NCBI GenBank assembly: GCA_039801505.1
Contig: JBDRUV010000001.1
Span: 124,001-188,000, forward strand
Origin: a candidate division WOR-3 bacterium
Lineage (GTDB): Bacteria; Hydrothermota; Tepidihabitantia; Tepidihabitantales; CAIPLT01
DNA: 64,000 nt
Direction: 5' to 3'
This document shows positions 44,187 through 54,341 of the stretch, in pieces (positions within the stretch are counted from its first letter, which is position 1; each line of letters begins with the position of its first letter). The position numbers were made by a program, and so were the translations under genes. The notes below the pieces were generated by a model, which saw nothing but the letters and a program-made list of their open reading frames with translations, made no database searches and was not told the DNA's origin.

Positions 44187-46138
44187 TAACGAAAAATATT
44201 TATCCGGAAGATATAAGAACGCTTAGTATCACAGAGCTTGAAAATTTAGCAGCAATTCTTCGCGCTAGAATTATCGATGTCGTTTTACGACGCGGTGGAC
44301 ATTTGGCTAGCAGCTTAGGGTGTGTGGAATTGGCAATTGCATTACACTACGTTTTTAATACTCCAGAAGATAAAATAATCTGGGATGTCGGTCACCAAAG
44401 TTATGCGCACAAACTTATAACCGGAAGATTTGAGGCTTTCGAAACTCTTCGAACCTACGGAGGAATTTCAGGGTTTCCGAAACGCGATGAAAGTATATAC
44501 GACGTATTTGACACCGGCCATTCCGGAAATGCGATATCCGTAGCGTTAGGAATTGCAACTGCGGCCAAATTAACCGGAAAAAACATCAAAAGTATTGCGG
44601 TAATTGGTGACGGTTCAATTGTTAATGGTATGGCTTTTGAGGCATTAAATCATGCCGGAGCCGGTTGGGATAACTTAATTGTCGTTTTGAATGACAATGA
44701 AATGGCTATTAGTCAAACCCGCGGGGCAATGGCGAATTACTTAAATAAAATAATCACGGGCCGAATGTATAATCAGCTTAAGGCTCGGATTTGGCGGATG
44801 CTTGAATTATTACCGAAGAATCTTCGCGGTCGTGCCCGGCTTTATGCCAAAAAACTTCAAGCGGGGATAAAAAATCTTTTAGCCCCCTCGATACTTTTTG
44901 AAGAATTAGGTTTTAGATACTTTGGTCCATTAGATGGACATAACCTTTCTTTGCTAATAGATACCTTTAAAAAAGTTAAAGAAATAACTGGGCCGATTCT
45001 TATTCATGTAGTTACCAAAAAAGGCAAGGGTTATCCACCAGCGGAAAGAGAGCCAGAGAAATTTCATGGTGTAAGCCCCACCAGAAAAAATCTGGCGTAT
45101 CCTGAGAAGTTAATCAGTATGTCGAATACTGATTCAGTTGCCAAAGATATTACTACCAGCAGCTATTTCGGCGAAACTCTTGTCAAATTAGCCGAGCGTG
45201 ATCCGCGAATATGCGCGATTACGGCTGGCATGTGTTTGGGGACCGGCCTAGAGGCCTTTAAGCAAAAATTTCCTAGTAGATTTTTCGATGTCGGAATCTG
45301 CGAAGAACATGCTGTAACATTTGCGGCGGGCTTAGCCTTAATGGGATTACGCCCGGTGGTGGCAATTTATGCAACTTTTTTGTCTCGAGCCTACGATCAG
45401 ATTATTCAAGATGTTGCGCTTCAGAATCTTCCGGTAATATTTGCCATTGATCGCGCAGGAATTGCGGGGGAAGACGGGCCGACCCACCACGGAACTTTGA
45501 CGCTTTCTTATCTTAGAGTGGTACCAAATTTAGTGATAGCTGTGCCTAAAGACTTAAATGAAATTGAACAATTGTTAGAGTTTGGTATAAAATGTAATCG
45601 ACCTTTTGCGTTGCTTTACCCCAAAGGAACATTAAAGGAAATTCCTATTATTAAGACGGACACACCTTTGGCGTTAGCAAAAGCTGAAATTATCATTAAT
45701 AATACTGAAAATTCAAGATTCGCCGATTTACCCAAACTGATAATTTTTGCTTTAGGTGCCGTTATTTATGAAGCTTACGAAGCACTTCGGAAGTTCGAAA
45801 GGTTAGAAAATGTTATACTTGTTAATCTTAGATGGCTTAAACCAATCGACGAGGAACTTATTAAAAGATTGGTTTCAGAAGACGATTATGTGGTAAGTGT
45901 TGAAGAAAACACCAAAATTGGAGGATTAGGTAGCGCTCTTTTAGAAATTTTTGGAAAGTTTAATATTTTCCCAAAGAAATTTATTGCTCTAGGGCTTGAT
46001 GATAAATTTATTGCCCACGGGACAAGAGAAGAATTGCTCAGCTTAGAAGGACTTACTGCTCACAAATTAGTTCAAGTATTTTCCAATTTATTAAAAGAAA
46101 TAAATACTCCTTGCTTAGCAAAACACTTGAGCATATGA
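44183..46138 (+). CDS. dxs: 1-deoxy-D-xylulose-5-phosphate synthase
   Basis: 651 residues, full length. TPP-binding GDGSIVNGMAFEALNHAG-type motif (GDGSIVNG), WDVGHQSYAHKLITGR near the N-terminus, the FEELGFRYFGPLDGHN segment, VTKKGKGYPPAE, then DRAGIAGEDGPTHHG in the second domain. It makes DXP from pyruvate and glyceraldehyde phosphate, the first MEP-pathway step. The ATG lies in the stop region of ispA, and the end overlaps sprA by ATGA. Confidence 0.98.
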   Translation: MITKNIYPEDIRTLSITELENLAAILRARIIDVVLRRGGHLASSLGCVELAIALHYVFNTPEDKIIWDVGHQSYAHKLITGRFEAFETLRTYGGISGFPKRDESIYDVFDTGHSGNAISVALGIATAAKLTGKNIKSIAVIGDGSIVNGMAFEALNHAGAGWDNLIVVLNDNEMAISQTRGAMANYLNKIITGRMYNQLKARIWRMLELLPKNLRGRARLYAKKLQAGIKNLLAPSILFEELGFRYFGPLDGHNLSLLIDTFKKVKEITGPILIHVVTKKGKGYPPAEREPEKFHGVSPTRKNLAYPEKLISMSNTDSVAKDITTSSYFGETLVKLAERDPRICAITAGMCLGTGLEAFKQKFPSRFFDVGICEEHAVTFAAGLALMGLRPVVAIYATFLSRAYDQIIQDVALQNLPVIFAIDRAGIAGEDGPTHHGTLTLSYLRVVPNLVIAVPKDLNEIEQLLEFGIKCNRPFALLYPKGTLKEIPIIKTDTPLALAKAEIIINNTENSRFADLPKLIIFALGAVIYEAYEALRKFERLENVILVNLRWLKPIDEELIKRLVSEDDYVVSVEENTKIGGLGSALLEIFGKFNIFPKKFIALGLDDKFIAHGTREELLSLEGLTAHKLVQVFSNLLKEINTPCLAKHLSI

Positions 46139-49100
46139 GAAAAAGCGTATTTTTATTGATTATTATAGGAAACTTACTTTTTAGTCAAGACCTCAGTGAT
46201 TCCTTATATTATTATCCAGGGCTAAAAGAACCTTATCGAATCGTTCCCAGAATTAACTACCTTACAGAAAAAGTTTACTTAGAAATGTGGCATGATTCGA
46301 TTTTTTTAGGCTATAAAAACATTATTCCGCTTCAAGAGTACTTTATATATTCTGCCTATCAAGAACTTAGACCGCCGCAGACAAGTAAAACAAGTAAGGA
46401 AAAAATTACTTACGGCATGGAGGGATTAATTCCCGATATTGAACTCCCTAGAATTCCGCTTGTTGGTGAAGGCACTCGGATTAACATATCTGGCTCGGAC
46501 CGGATAACATTTGGTGGTCGTCAGACATTTACCAAAGGTTTTACGCCAACCCCCGGGCCGTCGCGGTTGTTTCCTGAGTTAAAAATGGACCAGCAATTAA
46601 AAGTAAAATTAGACGGCACAATTGGAGATAAAACAAAAGTTTTAATTGACCATGATTCCGAACGAGATATCCTGGGGCGAAACCAGATAAAGATTTCGTA
46701 CTCGGGCACAGAAGATGAGATCGTTCAGAGTTTAGAATTCGGTGATACAAGGCTTTTAATTCCTGCTACCAATTATACCGGTGATTTGCCATCTCGACGG
46801 GGGCTTTTCGGATTTTCAGGTCGTGGTAAGTTGGGCGGAATTGACTTATATATGGTAGCATCTCGAGAGGAAGCTCAGGGCGAAACGAAGGAGTTTCGGG
46901 GACAAACCCGTATTGTGTATGATACGATATACGATGTAGAATTTACTCGCCGGACATTTTTTTCACTGGGAGAAGCGGGTAACGCGCGAATTACCGACCT
47001 GAGAGTTTATGTAAAGGATAACTCATTACAAGGTGAATCAGCCATTGCAACTGTGCTCTGGAATTATCCGGAATCAATTCCACCATACCCTTACGATCGG
47101 GAAGTTGGTCTGTTTTCACTCAGAGTACGTAATCAAGATTACGTTTTTCATGATGATGGCAACATAATAGAATTTATTCGGAATGCGCCAGCGGCTAATC
47201 ATGCGGTTGCGGTACGCTATGTGGTTAATACTGATACAGTCGGCGGCATTCGGTTAATAAATAATACACCAACACTTGTGCTAAAATTATTAAAGCCGAG
47301 CCGGGAAGATACTATGTCGTGGTGCTGGAATTATGAACTTAAAAATGTTTATCGGCTTGGTGCAACTAATATTAAATTAGAAGAGATTAAAATTTTCCGA
47401 ATCGCCGAAGGAGTTGATCCGATAAATTATAAAGACTACGAAACGGAAGGTCCACTCAGCGGTAGGACTTTTCTTAATATTTTAGGGCTTGATCCTGATA
47501 ATGATGGTAAGTTAGAGTGGCCACAATTTGATGGTGCCCGAGGACTCTTAATATTTCCTCGTGCCCAGCCGTTTGATCATGAATCTTTATCAGTTCGCAA
47601 CCCGATAATTTACCGCAAGATTAATCCATCTATTAATGAAGACAAGAAATATCTTATTGCTGTTAGTTATACAGCAACTACCGGTGGCTTTAACTTGGGT
47701 CAATTTGATATCGAAGAGGGTTCAGAAAAGGTATATGTTAATGGAGTACAACTATCCCGTGAAGAATACGAGATTAACTATACCACCGGCGAACTTCGTT
47801 TCAAAAACCCCCTTCCAGCCAATGCCGATGTCAAGGTTACCTACGAATATCGCCCATTATTTTCTTTAGCTCAAAAATCGCTTCTCGGAACTAGAGGTGA
47901 ATGGAAATTTAGTTCAGACGGTAAGATCGGGTCAAGTATTTTCTATCGAGACGAAGTTACGGCTGATGCCACCCAAAAACCAAAACTTGGTTCAGAAGCA
48001 TTAAGAAGAATGATTACTGAAGCTGATTTTTCTTATACTTATAAGCCTGTCTTTCTTTCTAATTTTCTGAAATCTGTACCATATTTAAATAATAAAGGGG
48101 ATGTCGTGCTGACTTTATCATCAGAGGCTGCAGCATCGCTTCCCAATTTTAGTCGCCAAAACTTCGTTTATATCGATGATTTCGAGGAAAGTCAAATCAA
48201 CCAAAATGTATTATTGCGCGGGTTAGTCTGGAAGTGGGCATCTGTACCGGTAGGGCAAGACACCGCCAATTTTGCCCGAACGCCGCTTGTCTGGTATAAT
48301 CCAACCACACGGATTCGTAAGGACTCAATATTCGGTTCAAGTATCGGCGAAGAGGGGCGAGATTTAGAAGAATATTTGCGGGTTATTTATATACCCGACG
48401 ACCAAAACTCTTGGGCCGGGATCATGAGTTGTCTTTCGCAATCCGGTTGGAACCTAAAAGATGTGGAAAATTTAGAAATCATCTTTCGGCATTTACCATA
48501 CCGAACTGGTAGACTTCACTTTACCTTGGCAACAGCAATTGATGAAGATGCCCCGCGTCGCACTAAAGATGGTAAAATTGTCGGATACAACGGAACTCAT
48601 GATACTGAAGACAAAAACGGCAATGGAATTTTAGATGAGGGATTAGGCGAAGACTGCGGATTAGATGGGGTTGCTGGTAATGACCAAGATAACGTGCTGG
48701 GAGACGACGGCAACGATGATTACGACCCTTATTATAATCCCATGGGAACCGAAAATAATCGCCAGCTCGATGATGAAGACTTAGACAAAAATGGTTTTTC
48801 GCGCTACAATGATTACTACGAATACACTATTAGTCTTTCGGATAGTAGCTATATTGTAAACTTAAATGGCAACTGGCGGCTACTACGAATTCCTCTTATG
48901 GATTCAGTTTTTCAATCTTCACCAAATAGATTTGTAAGATCTGGACTTTTTAATTGGGAAAATGTTCGAATAGTAAGACTATGGTTTTCGGGGTTTGATG
49001 GTGCTGATACTATTGATATTTATTCGATAGCCTTTGTCGGCTCAAAATGGCAAAAAGCCCGGGTATTTATTGCCGATAGTTTGTTGGCTGGGACTACCCC

Positions 49101-51606
49101 ACCAGATACCACAGAACGAGTGAGTATCGCCTTGATAAGCCAAAAAACTGATATTAATTATACTCCGCCATTTGAGTTAAGAAAAGACGCTCTGGGACGG
49201 TATGAATATGAAGCTTCCTTGGCAGTTAAATACGACAGCATAAAACCCGGGCATGGAGTTATAGTGCAAAAAACTAATTTTGCAAAAGAAGACTACCGCG
49301 AATATTCAAAAATTAGAATTTATGTTTATCAACCACCGAACGAAGCGTTTCCACCAGTTTATTTTTTCCGTTTTGGAAGTGACTCGTTCAATTTCTATGA
49401 GTATCGCGCGACTACCAATACGGGTAATAATGTGGCAGGTCGAATTGGCTGGTATGAATTTGAGTTAGACCTTGACAGCGTAATATTCTATAAAACATTA
49501 AAATCACGACGAGACACAATCATCGGTAACTACCGAATTTACGGTTCACCATCTCTAAGTGACATTCGCTATCAGAGTTTAGGAATAATCAATCCTTATC
49601 CGTTTGTTATTTCTGGTTATGTGTGGTTTAATGACATTAGACTTGCGCAATCGAATATCGAACCCGGATACGGAATTACCTCCAATGCTTCATTAAACTT
49701 AGGCGATTTAGCGAGTTTTGGATTCAGTTATACTTATTCTGACCCTAATTTTAAACGATTTAGCGAAGGCCGCGGTGTGAAAACTACGGGATTCGCACAC
49801 AACACCTTATTTAATCTTCGCACAAATCTTGATCGGTTCCTGCCATCAAAATTAGGTTTTAATGTCCCACTTTCCTACCGCCGAACCGACACTCGAGGAT
49901 TACCCAAATACTCAAATTTATACTCAGATTACCGGATACCTAAGTCGCTTGCCGAAAGCGAAAAACAAATTACAAATGACGAGCAACTTTCACTATCTGG
50001 GGTGTCAAAGCGCCGTAGTAGCAATAAAATTCTTAATTACACGATAGAGGCTCTAAATTATTCATTTACCAAGCGCAAGACGAGTAATTATAATTATTCC
50101 GGTCTTGATAGTACATCATCAGTTTCTCATAATCTTGATTATTCGGTTAGCCCGGATTTAACCGTAAGCGTAGGAGATAAAGAAATCTCGGTACTTCCTG
50201 ACCGGATAAACTTTGGTGTTGATTTTGGAAAAAGTCGGACAATCAGATATACTGCCCGTTATTATGACTCTTCAGGAGTCCGAATCCGTAAAGATAGTCT
50301 TTTGCGAACCGACTCAACGGCTAATACCAACTTTGATTTAGAGCTTTCGGCCTCGCCGATCGAAGATTTAAATATCAGTTATAGTTTATCGTCAAATAGA
50401 GATCTAACAGTGTCTAAAGATAGGTGGGAAAAATTTGTAATCGTGCCAGCCGGTCAAGAAACGGATAATAGCGAAAGCTTCTCGATAAGCTATGAATTAG
50501 AACTGGGTGATATATTAAAGCCAGAAATTCGTTATGAAGAAGGATATGATGAGAATCGTCCTAAACGGCAAGGTGAATATAGCTTAAGAAATTTTACTAG
50601 TAACCGGAGTTTAGATCTAAATACCGATTTTTCGCTACCGGATTTATTAACCACAATTTTTGAACGCCAGGCTGGTGGTCGAAGTGTAAATGCCTTAGCT
50701 AATATGCTTGATAATATTAATCTGAGTTATTCTCAGGATTATGAAGAACAATACCAATCAGTATCTTCTCGGCCATCTTTTCTTTATCGGCTTGGATTTA
50801 CCGACAAGTTCAGCTATGATACTTTATCGGCTCAGCGACCAATTCGCAATTTAAACCGCAATCGCGATTTTCAAGCAAGTACTGGGGTGCGACTGCGAGA
50901 TCTGTCGTTGAGCATTAGATACGGGCGGGGGAATGAACGGCAATATTACCGATATGACATAAATGAAACTCGTTCCTTAACCTGGCCCGATTTAACTTTT
51001 ACAATTAGTCGTTTGGAGCGGTTCTTAAAAAGATTAGCAACCAGTTCTGATATTAACCTCTCGTATAAGTATCAAACCCGGTTAAGTGGTTTACTGTTTG
51101 AAGATACCATGCGACTTGAAGGTCGTCGGGAGCAAAAAAATCTTGATTTTACCCCCCTGTTTAATTGGCGGACCACCTGGAAGAATCGTCTGAGTACCAA
51201 TCTATCAACAAACTATTCCCGAGGGCAAGAAATTATTCGACTAACTCAAGGGAGTAATATTATCGAGAATTATCAGAAAGGGGCAAATTTCTCATTGGGC
51301 TATAATTTTTCAGCACCCGAAGGTCTTCCTTTGCCATTTTTAAGAAGAATAAGGCTTTCTTCGAATGTTAACTTAAATCTAAATTTCCGCTACACTGAAA
51401 ACCAGGCGTTGACCCAATATTATATGGGTAACAAAGTGACCACGCGAAATGACCGGTCGTTAGGCACCGATTTTTCAGCCTCGTATCAGATTTCTAATGC
51501 TGTTCAAGCCGGTATTACCAGCGGTTATACTGAATATAACGACCGGCAGCGCGGTCGGTCAACTCAAACCGTTGACTTAAACATCTGGGTGCAATTTAAC
51601 TTTTAA
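46135..51606 (+). CDS. sprA: SprA-like outer-membrane translocon of the type IX secretion system
   Basis: 1823 residues from ATG 46135, which overlaps the dxs stop codon (ATGA) and begins with a signal peptide (SVFLLIIIGNLLFSQ). Hallmarks of SprA/Sov are VTYEYRPLFSLAQKSLLGTRGEW near residue 570, the YIDDFEESQ segment near residue 680, and very long beta-strand-rich repeats to the C-terminal aromatic end (IWVQFNF). SprA forms the huge barrel through which folded cargo leaves. An Asp-rich, calcium-type patch (DKNGNGILDEG and neighbours) is seen around residue 835. The C25 protease at 57616 is a likely client. Confidence 0.93.
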   Translation: MRKSVFLLIIIGNLLFSQDLSDSLYYYPGLKEPYRIVPRINYLTEKVYLEMWHDSIFLGYKNIIPLQEYFIYSAYQELRPPQTSKTSKEKITYGMEGLIPDIELPRIPLVGEGTRINISGSDRITFGGRQTFTKGFTPTPGPSRLFPELKMDQQLKVKLDGTIGDKTKVLIDHDSERDILGRNQIKISYSGTEDEIVQSLEFGDTRLLIPATNYTGDLPSRRGLFGFSGRGKLGGIDLYMVASREEAQGETKEFRGQTRIVYDTIYDVEFTRRTFFSLGEAGNARITDLRVYVKDNSLQGESAIATVLWNYPESIPPYPYDREVGLFSLRVRNQDYVFHDDGNIIEFIRNAPAANHAVAVRYVVNTDTVGGIRLINNTPTLVLKLLKPSREDTMSWCWNYELKNVYRLGATNIKLEEIKIFRIAEGVDPINYKDYETEGPLSGRTFLNILGLDPDNDGKLEWPQFDGARGLLIFPRAQPFDHESLSVRNPIIYRKINPSINEDKKYLIAVSYTATTGGFNLGQFDIEEGSEKVYVNGVQLSREEYEINYTTGELRFKNPLPANADVKVTYEYRPLFSLAQKSLLGTRGEWKFSSDGKIGSSIFYRDEVTADATQKPKLGSEALRRMITEADFSYTYKPVFLSNFLKSVPYLNNKGDVVLTLSSEAAASLPNFSRQNFVYIDDFEESQINQNVLLRGLVWKWASVPVGQDTANFARTPLVWYNPTTRIRKDSIFGSSIGEEGRDLEEYLRVIYIPDDQNSWAGIMSCLSQSGWNLKDVENLEIIFRHLPYRTGRLHFTLATAIDEDAPRRTKDGKIVGYNGTHDTEDKNGNGILDEGLGEDCGLDGVAGNDQDNVLGDDGNDDYDPYYNPMGTENNRQLDDEDLDKNGFSRYNDYYEYTISLSDSSYIVNLNGNWRLLRIPLMDSVFQSSPNRFVRSGLFNWENVRIVRLWFSGFDGADTIDIYSIAFVGSKWQKARVFIADSLLAGTTPPDTTERVSIALISQKTDINYTPPFELRKDALGRYEYEASLAVKYDSIKPGHGVIVQKTNFAKEDYREYSKIRIYVYQPPNEAFPPVYFFRFGSDSFNFYEYRATTNTGNNVAGRIGWYEFELDLDSVIFYKTLKSRRDTIIGNYRIYGSPSLSDIRYQSLGIINPYPFVISGYVWFNDIRLAQSNIEPGYGITSNASLNLGDLASFGFSYTYSDPNFKRFSEGRGVKTTGFAHNTLFNLRTNLDRFLPSKLGFNVPLSYRRTDTRGLPKYSNLYSDYRIPKSLAESEKQITNDEQLSLSGVSKRRSSNKILNYTIEALNYSFTKRKTSNYNYSGLDSTSSVSHNLDYSVSPDLTVSVGDKEISVLPDRINFGVDFGKSRTIRYTARYYDSSGVRIRKDSLLRTDSTANTNFDLELSASPIEDLNISYSLSSNRDLTVSKDRWEKFVIVPAGQETDNSESFSISYELELGDILKPEIRYEEGYDENRPKRQGEYSLRNFTSNRSLDLNTDFSLPDLLTTIFERQAGGRSVNALANMLDNINLSYSQDYEEQYQSVSSRPSFLYRLGFTDKFSYDTLSAQRPIRNLNRNRDFQASTGVRLRDLSLSIRYGRGNERQYYRYDINETRSLTWPDLTFTISRLERFLKRLATSSDINLSYKYQTRLSGLLFEDTMRLEGRREQKNLDFTPLFNWRTTWKNRLSTNLSTNYSRGQEIIRLTQGSNIIENYQKGANFSLGYNFSAPEGLPLPFLRRIRLSSNVNLNLNFRYTENQALTQYYMGNKVTTRNDRSLGTDFSASYQISNAVQAGITSGYTEYNDRQRGRSTQTVDLNIWVQFNF

Positions 51607-51608
51607 TA

Positions 51609-51992
51609 ATGAACCAAAAAGAAAAGCTTGCCATAATATTTTTGGCCTCAATGCTGGCTTTGGGTATTGGGGTTAATTATATTAAGACCGCAAAAATAAA
51701 GCAAACCAATAAAATACTTATTTCGCTAAAAGATACCCTGGCTGAGAGTACTCCAAAGGATAGTAGCGCAAACAGTGCCTATTCAAGCCCAGAAGCCGCA
51801 TCACTTATTAATATAAATACAGCCACACAAAAAGAATTGGAAGCCCTTCCGGGAATTGGGCCGGTTATTGCCCAAAGAATCATTGAATACCGCAATCAGG
51901 TTGGACGATTTAGGGCTAAAGAAGAAATCTTAAGAGTTAAAGGGATCGGTCCTAAGAAATATCAAGCAATCAAAGATAAAATAACCATTTAG
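51609..51992 (+). CDS. ComEA-like helix-hairpin-helix protein
   Basis: 127 residues: an N-terminal membrane anchor (IIFLASMLALGIGVNYI), a Ser/Ala-rich linker, then two helix-hairpin-helix motifs (ININTATQKELEALPGIGPVIAQRIIEYR and EEILRVKGIGPKKYQAIKDKI). This is the ComEA layout for binding incoming DNA outside the inner membrane. It starts 2 bases after sprA and ends the long operon. No other competence gene is near, so a role in DNA uptake is possible but not shown. Confidence 0.9.
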   Translation: MNQKEKLAIIFLASMLALGIGVNYIKTAKIKQTNKILISLKDTLAESTPKDSSANSAYSSPEAASLININTATQKELEALPGIGPVIAQRIIEYRNQVGRFRAKEEILRVKGIGPKKYQAIKDKITI

Positions 51993-52282
51993 AATTAAAA
52001 TTATTTTTAGTTTTACCCTGTAAAGAATTACAAAGAAGAAATTTGAGAGCGCGCGATTGTTTTATTGGTAGGGGGTATGGTCCCGGGACGGTCCGGGGGA
52101 TATCTCCCTAAACGACACAAGACTTATTTGCGCATACGGATTAAGTGTTATTTGGGTAGTGGGTTGCTTAATGCCTTGGTGATCTCAAGTTTACATTCAA
52201 TTTTAAGATCGCCATAAATCTAATGCTGATCCCAATTGCCATTTCTTTTGGCTAATTATTAACCTACAGGAACCGGTTTATC
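51993..52282. other. Intergenic region with one dispersed-repeat copy
   Basis: About 290 bases with no gene. It contains repeat copy C at 52067-52110; otherwise nothing recognised before the ispF promoter. Confidence 0.5.
52067..52110 (+). repeat. Dispersed GC-rich intergenic repeat, copy C
   Basis: Contains GTATGGTCCCGGGACGG followed by TCCGGGGGAT. The inner GTCCCGGGAC is a perfect palindrome, and TAGGG/CCCTA at the ends could extend a hairpin. Confidence 0.65.
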
Positions 52283-52311
52283 TTGACCCGATAATAAATT
52301 TCCGATACAAT
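52283..52311 (+). promoter_or_regulatory. Promoter of ispF-rhomboid
   Basis: TTGACC at 52283-52288, 17 bp, TACAAT at 52306-52311. The GTG at 52317 is 5 bp beyond, so the mRNA would start at or next to the GTG. Confidence 0.75.
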
Positions 52312-52316
52312 TTAGC

Positions 52317-52799
52317 GTGAAAGAAAAACTTTTAACCGGCATCGGCTTTGATGCACATCGACTCATCAAGGGACGCAAGCTAATTTTAGGTGGTATGGAA
52401 ATACCTTACCATAAAGGGCTTTTAGGTCATTCTGATGGCGATGTGCTCTCGCACGCGATAAGTGACGCAATTCTAACTGCGGCCGGCCTGAATGACATTG
52501 GAGTTTTATTTCCAGATACTAATCCTGAGTATAAAAATATTTCTTCAATTATAATTCTTAATCAGGTCCTTAAACTCATTACAAAGAAACACCTAAAACT
52601 GGTCAATATTAGCGCCGTGCTGATCTGCGAGGCCCCGAAGCTTAATCCCTATTTTCCCGAGATTAAAAAGAATCTAGCCCGAGTTCTAGGGCTTACCCCG
52701 GAAAAGATCGGACTTTCCGCCAAAACCACTGAAACTCTTATATTTAATCCTAGAAAAGAAGCCATTGCGGCATTAGCTATTAGTTTACTGCGAGGTTAA
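52317..52799 (+). CDS. ispF: 2-C-methyl-D-erythritol 2,4-cyclodiphosphate synthase
   Basis: 160 residues from a GTG start fixed by the promoter 5 bp upstream. GIGFDAHRLIKG holds the zinc Asp and His, LLGHSDGDVLSHAISDAILTAAGLNDIG the third ligand and substrate loop, and AKTTETL the nucleotide site. It closes the MEP ring of isoprenoid synthesis after dxs. The gene is separated from the dxs operon by about 320 bases and followed 3 bases later by a rhomboid protease gene. Confidence 0.96.
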   Translation: MKEKLLTGIGFDAHRLIKGRKLILGGMEIPYHKGLLGHSDGDVLSHAISDAILTAAGLNDIGVLFPDTNPEYKNISSIIILNQVLKLITKKHLKLVNISAVLICEAPKLNPYFPEIKKNLARVLGLTPEKIGLSAKTTETLIFNPRKEAIAALAISLLRG

Positions 52800-52802
52800 A
52801 TA

Positions 52803-53462
52803 ATGTTACCTTTACGTGATGATATTCCATCAGAACGTCGGCCGGTTATTACGTATTTAATTGTCGGTATCAATGCCTTAGTATTCTTTTATGAGCTCTT
52901 ATTAAGCCGCGATGGACTTCAAGACTTTTTTGGAAGCTACGGGGTTGTGCCAATAAATATTGTATACGGGGAAAATCTTTATACCCTATTTACCGCAATG
53001 TTTATCCACGCCAATTTTGCCCATATCCTTGGCAATATGCTTTATTTGTGGATCTTTGGCGATAATGTTGAAGATACTCTGGGCAAGTTCTGGTTTATCA
53101 TTATGTATTTACTATCTGGACTGGTCGGAAGTTTTGCCCATATCCTGGTGGTGCCTAATTCAGCAATTCCAACGATTGGTGCTTCAGGAGCGGTTTCTGG
53201 GGTTTTAGGTGCTTATCTGGTGCTTTATCCCAATGCCCGGGTTTTGACTCTGGTGCCTTTGGGCTTTTTTTTGCGAATTCTCCTACTACCGGCTGGGCTT
53301 TTCTTAGGTTTTTGGATCTTTTTACAACTTTTATACGGATTTAGTAGTATCGGTGGACATAGTGGGGTCGCTTATTTTGCCCACATTGGCGGTTTTGTCG
53401 TGGGGCTTTTCTTTGGGCTAATTTTTCGCCGGCGACGTCGGATTTATTACGAGATTTATTAA
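52803..53462 (+). CDS. Rhomboid-family intramembrane serine protease
   Basis: 219 residues, six membrane helices. Catalytic Ser128 lies in TIGASGAVSGVLGAYL and His194 in VAYFAHIGGFVVGLFFG. The early FTAMFIHANFAHILGNMLYLWIFG carries the HxxxxHxxxN motif of rhomboids. It cleaves membrane helices of unknown clients. It begins 3 bases after ispF and ends in a basic tail (RRRRRIYYEIY). Confidence 0.93.
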   Translation: MLPLRDDIPSERRPVITYLIVGINALVFFYELLLSRDGLQDFFGSYGVVPINIVYGENLYTLFTAMFIHANFAHILGNMLYLWIFGDNVEDTLGKFWFIIMYLLSGLVGSFAHILVVPNSAIPTIGASGAVSGVLGAYLVLYPNARVLTLVPLGFFLRILLLPAGLFLGFWIFLQLLYGFSSIGGHSGVAYFAHIGGFVVGLFFGLIFRRRRRIYYEIY

Positions 53463-53508
53463 AAAATACCCCTCCACAACGGAGGGGTACGGAGGGTATG
53501 AGAAGCGA
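53461..53508 (-). ncRNA. Possible small RNA of about 48 nt
   Basis: On the minus strand a promoter (53515-53542) is followed about 20 bp later by a perfect hairpin TACCCCTCC-GTTGT-GGAGGGGTA (53467-53489) and a run of six T. That is a complete promoter and terminator with no ORF between. The 5' part contains ACCCTCCG, which could pair with Shine-Dalgarno sites. Confidence 0.45.
53467..53489 (-). terminator. Rho-independent terminator (minus orientation)
   Basis: Nine-bp perfect stem TACCCCTCC/GGAGGGGTA with a GTTGT loop on the minus strand, followed by TTTTTT (53461-53466). In the plus direction no T-run follows. Confidence 0.75.
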
Positions 53509-53514
53509 TGCAAT

Positions 53515-53542
53515 ATTTTATATAGATTTTACGCCTTGTCAA
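53515..53542 (-). promoter_or_regulatory. Orphan minus-strand promoter
   Basis: TTGACA (53537-53542), 16 bp, TAAAAT (53515-53520), reading toward the terminator at 53467-53489. Confidence 0.55.
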
Positions 53543-53577
53543 GCCTTTTATTAATTCATCAACCGGCTTAAATCCTC

Positions 53578-53605
53578 TTTACATTTTAGATTTTTTTGTT
53601 ATAAT
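53578..53605 (+). promoter_or_regulatory. Promoter of the aldolase-transketolase-aminotransferase unit
   Basis: TTTACA at 53578-53583, 16 bp, TATAAT at 53600-53605. A leader of about 63 nt ends with an AAGGAGG site. Confidence 0.65.
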
Positions 53606-53674
53606 TTTTATCTAAGATTTATTTATGATATCTAGACCCCATAAAAATCTTAAGATTAAAAGAAGGAGGATTGT

Positions 53675-54328
53675 ATGAAAATTTTTATCGACTCAGCTGA
53701 TGTGACAGAGATTCGGGAAGTTGCCAGTTGGGGTATATTGGATGGTGTAACCACGAATCCCACGCTAGTGGCTAAAACCGGTCGAGAAATGCGCGAGTGT
53801 ATTACGGAGATTGCCCAGATTGTGGATGGTCCGATTTCGGTTGAGGTGATAAGTACCGACCATCAGGGAATGGTTCGGGAAGCCGAGGACTGGGCCACAA
53901 TAAATCCCAGAAATATCACGATAAAGATCCCGATGACTACCGAAGGGCTAAAGGCCGTGAAGATCTTAAGCGAAAAGAACATCAAAACCAATGTGACTCT
54001 GGTATTTAGTCCGAATCAGGCAATTCTGGCAGCTAAAGCTGGGGCAAGTTTTGTTAGTCCGTTTGTCGGCCGATTAGATGATATCTCGCATTTTGGGATG
54101 GAGATTGTGGGTGATATTGTCCAGATCTATCACAACTATGGATTTTCTACCGAGATTATTGTGGCCAGCGTGCGTAATCCTCTGCATGTGGTGGAAGCCG
54201 CACGAATGGGCGCCGATATTGTCACAGTGCCATTTGCAGTTTTAAAACAGATGGTCGCACATCCCTTAACTGATATTGGAATTAAAAAATTCTTTGAAGA
54301 TTATCAAAAAATTCCTAAGAAAAATTAG
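53675..54328 (+). CDS. Transaldolase / fructose-6-phosphate aldolase-like protein
   Basis: 217 residues, the short transaldolase type. [13 protein letters not shown] at the start, [14 protein letters not shown] near residue 28, the Schiff-base Lys in [12 protein letters not shown] (about residue 88), [31 protein letters not shown] and the late [17 protein letters not shown] segment identify it. It works in the pentose-phosphate carbon exchange, which fits the transketolase gene 13 bases downstream. Confidence 0.95.
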   Translation: MKIFIDSADVTEIREVASWGILDGVTTNPTLVAKTGREMRECITEIAQIVDGPISVEVISTDHQGMVREAEDWATINPRNITIKIPMTTEGLKAVKILSEKNIKTNVTLVFSPNQAILAAKAGASFVSPFVGRLDDISHFGMEIVGDIVQIYHNYGFSTEIIVASVRNPLHVVEAARMGADIVTVPFAVLKQMVAHPLTDIGIKKFFEDYQKIPKKN

Positions 54329-54341
54329 AAAGTGGGGGTCA

